Shown here: positions 23,018 through 31,073 of the stretch, in pieces
Layout: every line of letters starts with the position of its first letter
Numbering within the stretch: position 1 is the stretch's first letter
DNA from: a virus
Reading direction: 5' to 3' (one strand)
IMG/VR virus record: IMGVR_UViG_3300034109_000283
Location: 44,458-108,457 of that record
Length of the DNA stretch: 64,000 nucleotides
The notes under the pieces: generated by a model
The model's input: only the letters and a program-made list of their open reading frames with translations
Told to the model about the DNA's origin: nothing
The model's database searches: none
Translations under genes and position numbers: made by a program

Positions 23018-24339
23018 GCGAATAATTCCTCTTTATCTTCTGTGGGTATAAAATTAGGATCTTTTGTTAGATATGTATCTTCATCTGTATAGATTACACG
23101 AAACTTATGTTTATTCGTCAACACACTACGAATATCATCAATGCAAATTACTTTTCGTCCCAAACTTGCGATATAATCTTTTAGTTTTACAGTGGTCTCG
23201 TTGCAAATCTTTGCCGTATTATTATTAGATTGTTTTGTTTTAAAATCATTAAAACATTCATTCCATTTATGAAATACTGTATTTTCTATACTACCTGCAT
23301 GACTCAAAACACCTTTATTATACCAATTTTCAGCAGTAGCAAACATATGATATGCATTTAATATATCTGTTGCCATATTCTTTTTATTTGTTTCAAAAAA
23401 GTAACGGCTGTCAAAGTTTTTTGTCCATCGTTGATCACTTAGGCAGAATGTGGGCAATTGTATGTGCTGTTCATAAAATGCCATACCATAGCTTTCAACT
23501 GTGCTAGGATTAAATGCAACTCTTGCGCTTGTAATAAAATCTACTTTTTCTTTACCAACAATACTAGAATGAATGTCATACTTGACACCTAACTTAGATA
23601 AACGGTCCTCAAATTTTTTGACACCATTGGGGCTAGTCATTACTTTAGCAGGAAGTTTAGTCTGCTCAATCAAGTCAATAAACAATTCAGGATTTTTACC
23701 TTCTTCCCAGCGACCAACAAACAATACTCCCTCTCTAGGCGTGTGATGTTCTTCTAAAAGTCCACGCTCTGTGATAGGTATAGGAAGATGATATACTGTA
23801 TCGCTGATGTTTAGTTGATTAAATTTGCTTTGTGTGCCAACATATATACCCGATGTTTCTAGCTGCTGTCGCATTAATTCATTTGTATTATGTAAAAATG
23901 GATTTTTAGTATCTTTGAAAATTTGACTTTCAAGATGTGTATAGGCAATAATCTGAATTACATCTTCAAGTCCCATTGTACTTGCAACCTGAACTGTCTC
24001 ATATGTGTTACAAATAAACGCATCATATAGATTATGCTCTAATGCTTCTATGATAGCATTTCTAAAGTTCGCCATTCTTTCATAGCAAAATGTATCACCA
24101 TACATAAAGATATTGCTATGGTCTGTATAACGCAATGATTCTAGTGGTGCAATAACATTTGCTTTTAAAGATTTTACAAACTCGTTGTCTTGTGGCTCTT
24201 TGTCGGTGATAATATCAACTTTGATATTACGACTATCCATTAACTCACAGAAGCTTTTAGCAAATTGTCCTATACCACCGTGAGGTATTAGTGTTTGATA
24301 ACTAACTAAAAAACCAATTCTTTTATCGTATGTTCTCAT
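23011..24339 (-). CDS. GT-B glycosyltransferase
   Basis: 442 residues from the ATG at 24339, which overlaps the stop of the previous gene (ATGA). N-terminal acceptor domain with HGGIGQFAKSF; C-terminal donor domain with VLFVGRWEEGKNPELFIDLI, then FNPSTVESYGMAFYEQ, the E-x-x-x-x-x-x-E pattern of GT4-type enzymes. The operon position next to an epimerase suggests sugar transfer to a phage component. DNA, virion protein or host surface are all possible; linkage to the deazaguanine genes makes DNA worth testing. Confidence 0.82.
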   Translation of the reverse strand: MRTYDKRIGFLVSYQTLIPHGGIGQFAKSFCELMDSRNIKVDIITDKEPQDNEFVKSLKANVIAPLESLRYTDHSNIFMYGDTFCYERMANFRNAIIEALEHNLYDAFICNTYETVQVASTMGLEDVIQIIAYTHLESQIFKDTKNPFLHNTNELMRQQLETSGIYVGTQSKFNQLNISDTVYHLPIPITERGLLEEHHTPREGVLFVGRWEEGKNPELFIDLIEQTKLPAKVMTSPNGVKKFEDRLSKLGVKYDIHSSIVGKEKVDFITSARVAFNPSTVESYGMAFYEQHIQLPTFCLSDQRWTKNFDSRYFFETNKKNMATDILNAYHMFATAENWYNKGVLSHAGSIENTVFHKWNECFNDFKTKQSNNNTAKICNETTVKLKDYIASLGRKVICIDDIRSVLTNKHKFRVIYTDEDTYLTKDPNFIPTEDKEELFAW

Positions 24340-24569
24340 TTCTTTAATTGCCAGATTAAAAATTCTTCTTTGCTGATCCAATATTTTTGTACGATCGGGT
24401 CACCGGGCCCGGTAATCCAATTTTCGCCATAGTAGGCAATTTTACCCCAAAGTGGTTTTTCAGATAAAAAACATTTTTTTGGAATCCAACAGAGTTTTAA
24501 TTTCCAACCTCTGGTTCTGTTTAATCCCCAATCTTCTGAAAGAGGCGCCTGCTGGGCATCTCCGTACAT
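24336..24569 (-). CDS. Small conserved phage protein
   Basis: 77 residues, Trp/Lys-rich, between queE and the glycosyltransferase. Conserved-looking blocks are GWKLKLCWIPKKCFLSEKPLW, then GENWITGPGDPIVQKYWI. No known domain. Its last bases are coupled to the glycosyltransferase start. Confidence 0.6.
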   Translation of the reverse strand: MYGDAQQAPLSEDWGLNRTRGWKLKLCWIPKKCFLSEKPLWGKIAYYGENWITGPGDPIVQKYWISKEEFLIWQLKK

Positions 24570-24572
24570 TAA

Positions 24573-25424
24573 TCAGGTACCCCATTCATTCTTAAACAGT
24601 GGCACTTGAAGTCTATCACTATAACGCCAACCGTTGTTCATAGCTTCAATAGCAACATTCTTAGCATTAAGAGTATACACTGGTTCTACCCCGCCACAAG
24701 GCATCAGGTAAACAGGACCTGTGAAGCCAGCTTTACGATATAAGTTTACTGCTTCTTTTGCTTCTTCTACATCTTCTTTAGTTGCTACCACAAACTTCAA
24801 ATAAGTGAAACCATATTCATCATATTGAGCAACAACATCAGGCTTTATAGCTTCATCCCATTTTTCACCTGAAATACTTAGTTTAGGACTAACACTAAAT
24901 GTTACGCTAAAATAACCTTTATCATGATGCCATTCACGATGCAACCATTGTCTAAATTCTTTAGTTAATTCTTGAGTGCCATTTGTCTCAAAGGTTAGTT
25001 CCTTCAATGGTCTCATTTTTTCGTGCGAAAGTAATTCAGGATACGATCTTTGCCATCCAAGCAGAGGTTCACCCCCTGTGATAACCAAGTGCTCATCTTG
25101 CCAAGACCGTCCAGGAAGTAAATCAATAATACTACTAACAATAGTATCGGTATTGAGCACAGGACTAAGATGTTTGAAACGAGGGTCCCAAGATGCATAA
25201 CTATCACATCCAGTGCTGACAAGCGGAAGGGATTTATAATCTGTATAAGTTTCTGCATTAATCGCAATTATATCTCTTTCTGTACTTAATTGACCTTTTG
25301 GCATGCCGAACCCGCCGCATGTAAAATTGCATCCAAAAGTTCTTAGGAAGACACTAGGTACACCCATGTATCTACCTTCTCCCTGTATTGAATAAAACAA
25401 CTCTGATATTTTTAAATGGCTCAT
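24573..25424 (-). CDS. queE: QueE-like 7-carboxy-7-deazaguanine synthase
   Basis: 283 residues from the ATG at 25424, which overlaps the stop of the flavoenzyme gene (ATGA). QueE is a radical-SAM enzyme that turns carboxy-tetrahydropterin into carboxy-deazaguanine. The start ISELFYSIQGEGRYMGVPSVFLRT is classic QueE, and ITGGEPLL is present. The iron-sulfur motif is unusual: the first two Cys are in GCNFTC, but the third appears displaced to GCDSYASW, giving C-x3-C-x36-C. Together with QueD and FolE in the same operon this fits preQ0-type biosynthesis. Confidence 0.88.
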   Translation of the reverse strand: MSHLKISELFYSIQGEGRYMGVPSVFLRTFGCNFTCGGFGMPKGQLSTERDIIAINAETYTDYKSLPLVSTGCDSYASWDPRFKHLSPVLNTDTIVSSIIDLLPGRSWQDEHLVITGGEPLLGWQRSYPELLSHEKMRPLKELTFETNGTQELTKEFRQWLHREWHHDKGYFSVTFSVSPKLSISGEKWDEAIKPDVVAQYDEYGFTYLKFVVATKEDVEEAKEAVNLYRKAGFTGPVYLMPCGGVEPVYTLNAKNVAIEAMNNGWRYSDRLQVPLFKNEWGT

Positions 25425-26590
25425 ATTTGTTCCGAAATTAATTTTGCTGTGTATGGAGCTAATGTCCAACCTAGATGTCCGTGACCTGTATTATAAAATA
25501 CATTTTTACATTTGTCACTTTTTTTGGTAATAGGCATCATATTCGGAGTCATTGGTCGCAAACATGCCCATTGTGTATAATCATGCGTGTTAATACGGGG
25601 AAAGTTTGTATGCACCCATCGCAATAGTGGTTCAACTCTGTCCCTGCGAATATCATAGTTTTCACCTGTTAGTTCAGCAGTGCCAGCAACACGGAACCTA
25701 TTACCTAAACTTGAAGTTACAATTTTGGCTTTATCATCAAGTAAACTAACTTTGGGCAATAAAGATGAATCTACATTATTGATAGTAATACTATAGCCCT
25801 TGACAGGATAGATCGGTAATTTATCACCCAAGCTTTCAGCTATGTCAACACTGCCTACTCCAGCACATATGACAACACAATCAGAATGATCCATTAGATA
25901 CTCAATATCTGCTTCGTCGTTATAGTAAAACTTTACACGATATTTTTTCTCTAAGACTTTTGCTAACTGATAGCAAAATTTATGTATGTCACCTGTCCAA
26001 TCGCTAGGAGTCCAAGCAGCACCAACCACACCTTTAATATCTTTTAAAGATGGATCTAGTGCTATTGTTTGTGCAGGTGTTAGTATATCCCACTCAACGT
26101 TGTTATTATTGTAAAGTTCTTTTGCAACTTTAGCAGAGTCAAAATACTTTTCATCTTTATAAAAGTGAAGTATGCCACAATCACTACGGTCAAACTCTAA
26201 CTGTTCCTGGTTGCAAATTTCGTCATACAATTTTCTTGACTCTAAGCCCATGGCTATGGTTTTTTCAGTATTTGTTTTATACTGATTGGTCATAGTGTTG
26301 TAAAGAAATTTACTCATCCAACTCCATTGCTTAAAGTCAAGCCGAGGACGAATAAGTAACGGGGCATCTTGGGTAAACATCCATTTAATGCCCTTCTTAA
26401 CATTGCTCCATGTTGTCCATACTTCACTATTACTAACAGAGACTTGACCCCCATTAGCAAAACTAGTACGCATGGCAGGGTGAGGTTCCTGTTCAAATAC
26501 AGAAACTTTATGTCCTGCTTTGGCTAAATAGTAAGCTGTCGTAATACCAGCGATACCTGCACCAATAACTGCTACATGTTTTTTATTCAT
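25421..26590 (-). CDS. FAD-dependent D-amino-acid dehydrogenase-like (DadA) enzyme
   Basis: 389 residues from the ATG at 26590. The FAD-binding G-x-G-x-x-G is VAVIGAGIAGITTAYYLAKAG, followed by the DadA-type block FANGGQVSVSNSE and KWMFTQDAPLLIRP. The C-terminal FAD motif is TGHGHLGWTLAPYTAKLI. E. coli DadA (432) oxidises D-alanine. Its place between queE and queD is unexpected; it might act on an amino-acid adduct of a modified base or on host cell-wall amino acids. The substrate is unknown. Confidence 0.82.
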   Translation of the reverse strand: MNKKHVAVIGAGIAGITTAYYLAKAGHKVSVFEQEPHPAMRTSFANGGQVSVSNSEVWTTWSNVKKGIKWMFTQDAPLLIRPRLDFKQWSWMSKFLYNTMTNQYKTNTEKTIAMGLESRKLYDEICNQEQLEFDRSDCGILHFYKDEKYFDSAKVAKELYNNNNVEWDILTPAQTIALDPSLKDIKGVVGAAWTPSDWTGDIHKFCYQLAKVLEKKYRVKFYYNDEADIEYLMDHSDCVVICAGVGSVDIAESLGDKLPIYPVKGYSITINNVDSSLLPKVSLLDDKAKIVTSSLGNRFRVAGTAELTGENYDIRRDRVEPLLRWVHTNFPRINTHDYTQWACLRPMTPNMMPITKKSDKCKNVFYNTGHGHLGWTLAPYTAKLISEQI

Positions 26591-27230
26591 GTTTATTCTC
26601 ATAATTAAAAGAGTTATTATCACCTAAAAACCATTTAGGATTGGTTTCAACAACATACTTTTTAGTACAAACCTTAAAATCAGGGAATAATAGTTCTTTA
26701 GGATTGCTAGCAGCATCAAAAAATATACATCTATTATTTGGTTGTGCAGCGTACTGTCCATTATCTAGTTCAATAAAATTGAAACTTTTATGATCCTCAG
26801 GCCATTCAGCATAACTAGTATCAATAATGTTCAAATCAGGAGCACTATGATCTACGGTAAAAAGATAATTGCCCTGATAGAAATTTTTATCTTTGGCATA
26901 AAATTTACAACTCAAATTTCTTAGAAATGCCTTTTGCATGATTGTAAAATCATAACTAAAACAATCCCAAATTTGCAATGTATCAAGGCTTAAAAATTTG
27001 GCAGGATCTAAATCTTTATTTCTACTTACAAAAGCATGAAGTGGCAACTTATCGTATAGAGCACCATATCTTGGTAGATAAGCCTCTATACGAAAAGCCT
27101 GGCTGCGTAAACTTTTGATACTCACCCAAATACAAGGTTCATACTCATCATGACCTTTTGTAAAGTCATATAAGAATTCTCTGCGTACAAAACAATGTAC
27201 TGGTGGTATGTTTGCGACTAAGTGTGCCAT
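26583..27230 (-). CDS. Conserved phage protein of unknown function
   Basis: 215 residues starting MAHLVANIPPVHCFVRREFL, with CIWVSIKSLRSQAFRIE, YGALYDKLPLHAFV and a C-terminal NPKWFLGDNN. I recognise this family from T4-type aquatic phages, where it is often near QueD-type genes, but no activity is known. It has no transmembrane helix. It lies directly after queD and overlaps the flavoenzyme by 8 bases. Confidence 0.6.
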   Translation of the reverse strand: MAHLVANIPPVHCFVRREFLYDFTKGHDEYEPCIWVSIKSLRSQAFRIEAYLPRYGALYDKLPLHAFVSRNKDLDPAKFLSLDTLQIWDCFSYDFTIMQKAFLRNLSCKFYAKDKNFYQGNYLFTVDHSAPDLNIIDTSYAEWPEDHKSFNFIELDNGQYAAQPNNRCIFFDAASNPKELLFPDFKVCTKKYVVETNPKWFLGDNNSFNYENKHE

Positions 27231-27731
27231 TTAATTGAATAAGTCCTCGTTCCATTCACGGTGACCTTCACGAAAGGCCATGTTTGCTTGTGTCTCTCTA
27301 ACTTCTACACGGTAGCACCATAGGCGTTCGCTTTCTCCCGGTCCCCACATGTCAGGAATGTAGACACCATTAACATACTTGTAAAGCATGTCGGCTAGAC
27401 CTTCACAGCCTAAGCGTGGAAGTATAGTTAGTTTAGCCATCTTTTTTTCTTGCAACATTTTAAATGTTTCAAGTTCTGGATCATCTTGCGCTACAAGCAA
27501 TGTATGGTCAAACTGATCTTCTAGAATTTTCTTAAGTTCTTTCAATCCACCGTAATCAGCAGCCCAATTGCGAACATCAAGATTATTAGTACCAAAATAA
27601 AATTTCATACTAAAACTATATCCATGTATCATATTGCAATGACTGTCAGCACGCCATTGACGATACGCACAGGGAAATGCGTCATGGTATTCTTTAGTAC
27701 TTGTATATTTGTATGTAATTGGATTATGCAT
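27231..27731 (-). CDS. queD: QueD-like 6-pyruvoyl/carboxy-tetrahydropterin synthase
   Basis: 166 residues of the PTPS/QueD fold. Family features: the C-x-x-x-H-G motif (CNMIHGYSF), the DYGGLKELKKILEDQFDHTLL block and the C-terminal Glu (VEVRETQANMAF). The usual first zinc His (A-A-H) is Tyr (CAYRQW) and the second His of HGH is Tyr (HGY), so zinc ligands are shifted; SHC just before may supply a replacement. It converts the FolE product toward the deazaguanine precursor. The Shine-Dalgarno AGGAG and an extended -10 promoter lie upstream. Confidence 0.85.
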   Translation of the reverse strand: MHNPITYKYTSTKEYHDAFPCAYRQWRADSHCNMIHGYSFSMKFYFGTNNLDVRNWAADYGGLKELKKILEDQFDHTLLVAQDDPELETFKMLQEKKMAKLTILPRLGCEGLADMLYKYVNGVYIPDMWGPGESERLWCYRVEVRETQANMAFREGHREWNEDLFN

Positions 27732-27747
27732 ATTTTCTCCTATGTTA

Positions 27748-27776
27748 ATTTTAGCATAGGCAGCGGAATTTTTAAA
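27748..27776 (-). promoter_or_regulatory. Possible extended -10 promoter for queD
   Basis: TGCTAAAAT (extended -10 at 27748-27753) with TTTAAA 17 bases upstream. It is weaker than the other sigma-70 sites. Confidence 0.4.
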
Positions 27777-27802
27777 GCGGGACGATGCTGAGACCGCTAT
27801 AC

Positions 27803-28270
27803 TTATTTACCATTTTTATTTAGTTCTGTCTCAGCAACTCGTTTACGCAAACTACTTGAACTAAAACTATGATCACGACCGTTGAATACTAATTGTATTC
27901 CACGTTTCTCGCAAATGGCACGACCAGTAAAATCTTTCTCCATGTACTCAACACCGAGTATACGCACATCAACGGGCAATGTCAAGAGGATATCTTCTAA
28001 GTCTTTTTCCGTATTGTAGACAACTATTTCATCTACAAAGCGGCAAGCACTTAATGTAATTTGGCGCTCTACAATACTTTGTATGGGAGCATTCTTTTCA
28101 GGACGATCCCAACTAGCATTGTTTTGTAATCCACAAATAAGATAGTCACAGTGATTTTTAGCCTCACTTAGCATTGCGACATGTCCGGCATGCAGTAAAT
28201 CAAATTGGCTAAAAGTTATACCAATTCGTAAGCCTTGAGCTTTTAATTCTTTAATTCTGTTGAAGATCAT
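27803..28270 (-). CDS. Cytidylyltransferase-like nucleotidyltransferase
   Basis: 155 residues from the ATG at 28270 (ATGA overlap with the gene before). HIGH-type motif LLHAGHV (27-30) and C-terminal SSSSLRKRV place it with glycerol-3-phosphate / heptose-phosphate cytidylyltransferases (TagD, RfaE C-domain). It would activate a phosphorylated sugar or alcohol to a CDP or ADP form, fitting the glycosyltransferase and epimerase further down the operon. The exact substrate is unknown. Confidence 0.82.
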   Translation of the reverse strand: MIFNRIKELKAQGLRIGITFSQFDLLHAGHVAMLSEAKNHCDYLICGLQNNASWDRPEKNAPIQSIVERQITLSACRFVDEIVVYNTEKDLEDILLTLPVDVRILGVEYMEKDFTGRAICEKRGIQLVFNGRDHSFSSSSLRKRVAETELNKNGK

Positions 28271-28503
28271 TCTTGCAATCTTCTCCACATGATCTTTTGT
28301 TCATGTTCTTTTAAGAATTCATCCTCTCCTGCAAATTCGGGAGAATCTTTTAGTATTGAATCCACTAACCATTTAATTCTATAAAGGTCCTGTTTTAAGT
28401 AAAACGCAGTATAACCATCGTTATATGAACTGTTAACTTCTACACCGGTCATATAGATTTGATGATGTACGCTAGTGTAGTCCATTGGTTTCTTAAAGCC
28501 CAT
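28267..28503 (-). CDS. Small conserved phage protein
   Basis: 78 residues, soluble, with YTSVHHQIYMTGVEVNSSYNDG then a charged helical C-terminal half. The start overlaps the stop of the preceding gene by one base. Function unknown. Confidence 0.55.
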   Translation of the reverse strand: MGFKKPMDYTSVHHQIYMTGVEVNSSYNDGYTAFYLKQDLYRIKWLVDSILKDSPEFAGEDEFLKEHEQKIMWRRLQE

Positions 28504-28757
28504 TATACTAACTCCTCTAAGATTCCCAATAACTCAGCACCGATCAAAAAGAATCCTGCTACAAAAAATACACCACCTCCTTGAAGTAGTGCAACACCGG
28601 CGACAATTCTAAGAGCACTCTTTACAAGGCTAACATAAAAATGTCCTTTGCTGGGATCCTTGGGTTGTATATTAATCATAGGTGGATGATGAGGACAGCG
28701 TCCTTGTTGAAAATCACAATCAGGGCTATAATCTTTTTTACAGATATCGCACTTCAT
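28503..28757 (-). CDS. Zinc-ribbon membrane protein
   Basis: 84 residues from the ATG at 28757, overlapping the folE stop (ATGA). It begins with a likely zinc site, MKCDICKKDYSPDCDF and CPHH, then two hydrophobic segments (about residues 42-80) that would form a membrane hairpin. Function unknown. Confidence 0.55.
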   Translation of the reverse strand: MKCDICKKDYSPDCDFQQGRCPHHPPMINIQPKDPSKGHFYVSLVKSALRIVAGVALLQGGGVFFVAGFFLIGAELLGILEELV

Positions 28758-29434
28758 CTGCAACCCTTAGTTGCAATGTTTAAAAACTCTTGTCTAGCAG
28801 CAGGATCATTTTTGAAACCTCCACCGAGACGGCTAGTGACAGTTGAACTACCTGTATCCTCAACACCGCGACTCTTAACACAATAATGCTGTGCGTCAAT
28901 CATAACCGCAACATCTTCTGTATCTAAGATAAACTGTAGTGTGTGGAAAATCTGTTCAGTTAACCGTTCTTGAATCTGCGGACGCTTGCTGAAATATTCT
29001 ACAATCCGATTAATTTTAGATAGTCCAAGCACTTTATCCTTAGGCACATATGCAACAGTAGCGGTGCCATCAATGATAACAAAATGGTGCTCACAATTGC
29101 TTTGTACATTGACGTTCCTTTCAACGACCATTTCGTTGTACTTCATCTTGTTATCAACTGTAGTACACTTGGGGAATGCTTCATAATCAAGCCCCCAAAA
29201 GATTTCGTTTACATACATCCGGGCAACACGTTTGGGTGTTTCTGCTAGACTGTCATCAGACAAATCTAATCCAAGCAATTCCATTATTTGCTTGAAATTA
29301 GTTTCAATGATTGAAATCTTGGCTTTGCGATCAAGATCAACTTCCTTCATAGGAGTTTCAACACCCATTTTAACTAGATGTTCGTGAACTTTTAAACCAA
29401 GCTCAGGGTCTGTTTTTGTTTTATTGTAACTCAT
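28754..29434 (-). CDS. folE: GTP cyclohydrolase I
   Basis: 226 residues, close to E. coli FolE (222). It opens GTP to dihydroneopterin triphosphate, the first step toward both folates and 7-deazaguanines. The zinc-site block NCEHHF, the substrate block VLGLSKINRIV and the C-terminal DAQHYCVKSRGVEDTGSSTVTS are all intact. It is the first gene of an operon that includes queD and queE, so the deazaguanine path is the likely use. The leader has a late-type promoter and a hairpin, and the Shine-Dalgarno AAGGAAGG precedes the ATG. Confidence 0.95.
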   Translation of the reverse strand: MSYNKTKTDPELGLKVHEHLVKMGVETPMKEVDLDRKAKISIIETNFKQIMELLGLDLSDDSLAETPKRVARMYVNEIFWGLDYEAFPKCTTVDNKMKYNEMVVERNVNVQSNCEHHFVIIDGTATVAYVPKDKVLGLSKINRIVEYFSKRPQIQERLTEQIFHTLQFILDTEDVAVMIDAQHYCVKSRGVEDTGSSTVTSRLGGGFKNDPAARQEFLNIATKGCR

Positions 29435-29469
29435 AGAATCCTTCCTTACGCGGATATGAAATTGGAAAA

Positions 29470-29491
29470 TGTGCTACCGTTGTGTAGCACA
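29470..29491 (-). promoter_or_regulatory. Hairpin in folE leader
   Basis: Minus-strand arms TGTGCTA / TAGCACA with an 8-base loop between a late-type promoter and the folE Shine-Dalgarno. It may also weakly terminate the upstream gene. Confidence 0.55.
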
Positions 29492-29493
29492 TT

Positions 29494-29500
29494 TATTTAT
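29494..29500 (-). promoter_or_regulatory. Late-type promoter for folE
   Basis: CATAAATAAAT on the minus strand, overlapping the stop of the 62-residue gene and followed at once by the leader hairpin. Confidence 0.55.
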
Positions 29501-29685
29501 GCCTTAGCTTCTTTGCGGGCGTTTTTTGTTTCGGTAATTTCATTACGGCGAGCCTTGACAGCCTTCGCTAGTTCTGCCAATGCTTTACGGGCACGGGTGC
29601 CTGCAGCATTATTACCTTTTTCAAACTTTTCATGTTCGGCTAAGTATGCTTCTAAGTGTGTATTAATATCATTGTGTGCGTTCAT
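29497..29685 (-). CDS. Histone H1-like small basic protein
   Basis: 62 residues, helical and Lys/Ala-rich in the second half. AGTRARKALAELAKAVKARRNEI resembles Hc1/H1-like phage DNA-binding proteins. It is likely to bind nucleic acid, by composition only. It overlaps its upstream neighbour by 4 bases. Confidence 0.55.
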   Translation of the reverse strand: MNAHNDINTHLEAYLAEHEKFEKGNNAAGTRARKALAELAKAVKARRNEITETKNARKEAKA

Positions 29686-29948
29686 TTTGTTTCCTTTACT
29701 GTTTTCTTTTTTGTCTTTTTTACTGCTGTGACAGGAATAGTTGACTCATGTTTTAGTATAGCATTTCTAACTTCACTAAGCAATGCTTCATCATCCCATT
29801 CTAATTTAGTAGTACCATCTTCGTATGTAGTTACTGTAAGATGTGTGCCCTTAACTACTTTGGGCCATGCTTCGCTATTTTTTGTTTTCTTTTCCTTTAT
29901 AACACTGGCTGGTGTTGAATCAGCAGTGGTTTTCTTTTTTGTTGCCAT
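29682..29948 (-). CDS. Small conserved phage protein with Lys-rich ends
   Basis: 88 residues. Lys/Thr-rich ends flank a small conserved core (GTHLTVTTYEDGTTKLEWDDEALLSEV) that looks alpha/beta. The family is common in T4-type phages and unassigned. It is coupled to the H1-like gene. Confidence 0.6.
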   Translation of the reverse strand: MATKKKTTADSTPASVIKEKKTKNSEAWPKVVKGTHLTVTTYEDGTTKLEWDDEALLSEVRNAILKHESTIPVTAVKKTKKKTVKETK

Positions 29949-29955
29949 TATCTCC

Positions 29956-30990
29956 TCACTTTAAAAATACATCATTAATCTGACGGTTAACACGGATGAA
30001 TGTGGTGCACTTACTAAGTTGTTTAAGAGTTGGTGCTCCAACATATGTGCAAGTGCTACGCAAACCTCCGAGTAAATCTAGTACAGTATTTTTTACTGCA
30101 CCGCGATATTTAACTTCAACTGTGCGACCCTCACTACTGCGATAATTAGCGACACCTCCGTGATGCTTGTCCATAGCAGTATCACTACTCATGCCATAAA
30201 ACACTACACGAGGATTCTTACCATCTTCACTAATTACTTCGCCTTCGCCTTCATCATGTCCAGATAACATGCCACCCAGCATTACAAAATCAGCGCCAGC
30301 TCCGAAGGCTTTAGCGACATCCCCAGGACAAGTACAACCGCCGTCAGCAATAATGTGTCCACCAAGACCATGAGCAGCGTCCGCGCATTCAATGATTGCT
30401 GAAAGTTGTGGATAGCCAACGCCAGTTTGAATACGAGTAGTACAAACACTCCCAGGGCCAATGCCCACTTTAACAATATCGGCTCCACGTAGAATTAACT
30501 CCTGTGTCATGTCAGCCGTTACTACATTGCCTGCTATGATAGTATGCTTGGGATACAATCTACGAACATCAGCTACAAAATCACCAAAATGTTCGCTATA
30601 CCCATTTGCAATATCAATACAAATAAAATGTATTGCAGGATTATCTTCTAGTATGGCTACTAATCTATTTAAGTCTTTTTCGCTAGTTCCAGTGCTTACG
30701 GCAAAATAATTGCCACCGATATTATCAGTTAATTTAGGAAATTCATCACGACCTAGTGACTTTACTAGACAAGTAAACATCCTATGTTCGTAAAGTGCTA
30801 CAGCCATAGAAGGAGTTCCTACACCATCCATGTTAGCTGCCATGACAGGGACTCCAGTCCATTCCCACCCACTATGCTTAAACTGGTATGTGCGAGTTAA
30901 ATCAACTTCTTTACGGCTTGCTAGAGTACTACGCTTAGGACGAATCAATACATCCTTGAAATCTAGCTTAATATCATCTTCAATACGCAT
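29956..30990 (-). CDS. guaC: GMP reductase
   Basis: 344 residues from the ATG at 30990, almost the length of E. coli GuaC (347) and similar along the whole protein. It opens [20 protein letters not shown], has the catalytic-Cys loop [12 protein letters not shown] and ends in CTYVGA followed by TTFIRV. It reduces GMP to IMP with NADPH, moving guanine nucleotides to the adenine branch. It is very unusual in a phage. It sits just upstream of folE, which consumes GTP, so it may tune purine pools for DNA synthesis or recycle host RNA-derived GMP. Confidence 0.93.
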   Translation of the reverse strand: MRIEDDIKLDFKDVLIRPKRSTLASRKEVDLTRTYQFKHSGWEWTGVPVMAANMDGVGTPSMAVALYEHRMFTCLVKSLGRDEFPKLTDNIGGNYFAVSTGTSEKDLNRLVAILEDNPAIHFICIDIANGYSEHFGDFVADVRRLYPKHTIIAGNVVTADMTQELILRGADIVKVGIGPGSVCTTRIQTGVGYPQLSAIIECADAAHGLGGHIIADGGCTCPGDVAKAFGAGADFVMLGGMLSGHDEGEGEVISEDGKNPRVVFYGMSSDTAMDKHHGGVANYRSSEGRTVEVKYRGAVKNTVLDLLGGLRSTCTYVGAPTLKQLSKCTTFIRVNRQINDVFLK

Positions 30991-31039
30991 TAACAATTGC
31001 CTCTAATAAAAACTAACTATACAACAAAACAACTATAAA

Positions 31040-31070
31040 ACAAAAGAAAACGGGAATAAATCCCGTTTTC
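31040..31070 (-). terminator. Rho-independent terminator after dnaK
   Basis: Stem GAAAACGGGA / TCCCGTTTTC with a 5-base loop, then T-rich sequence on the minus strand, 4 bases past the dnaK stop. Confidence 0.88.
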
Positions 31071-31073
31071 CTT

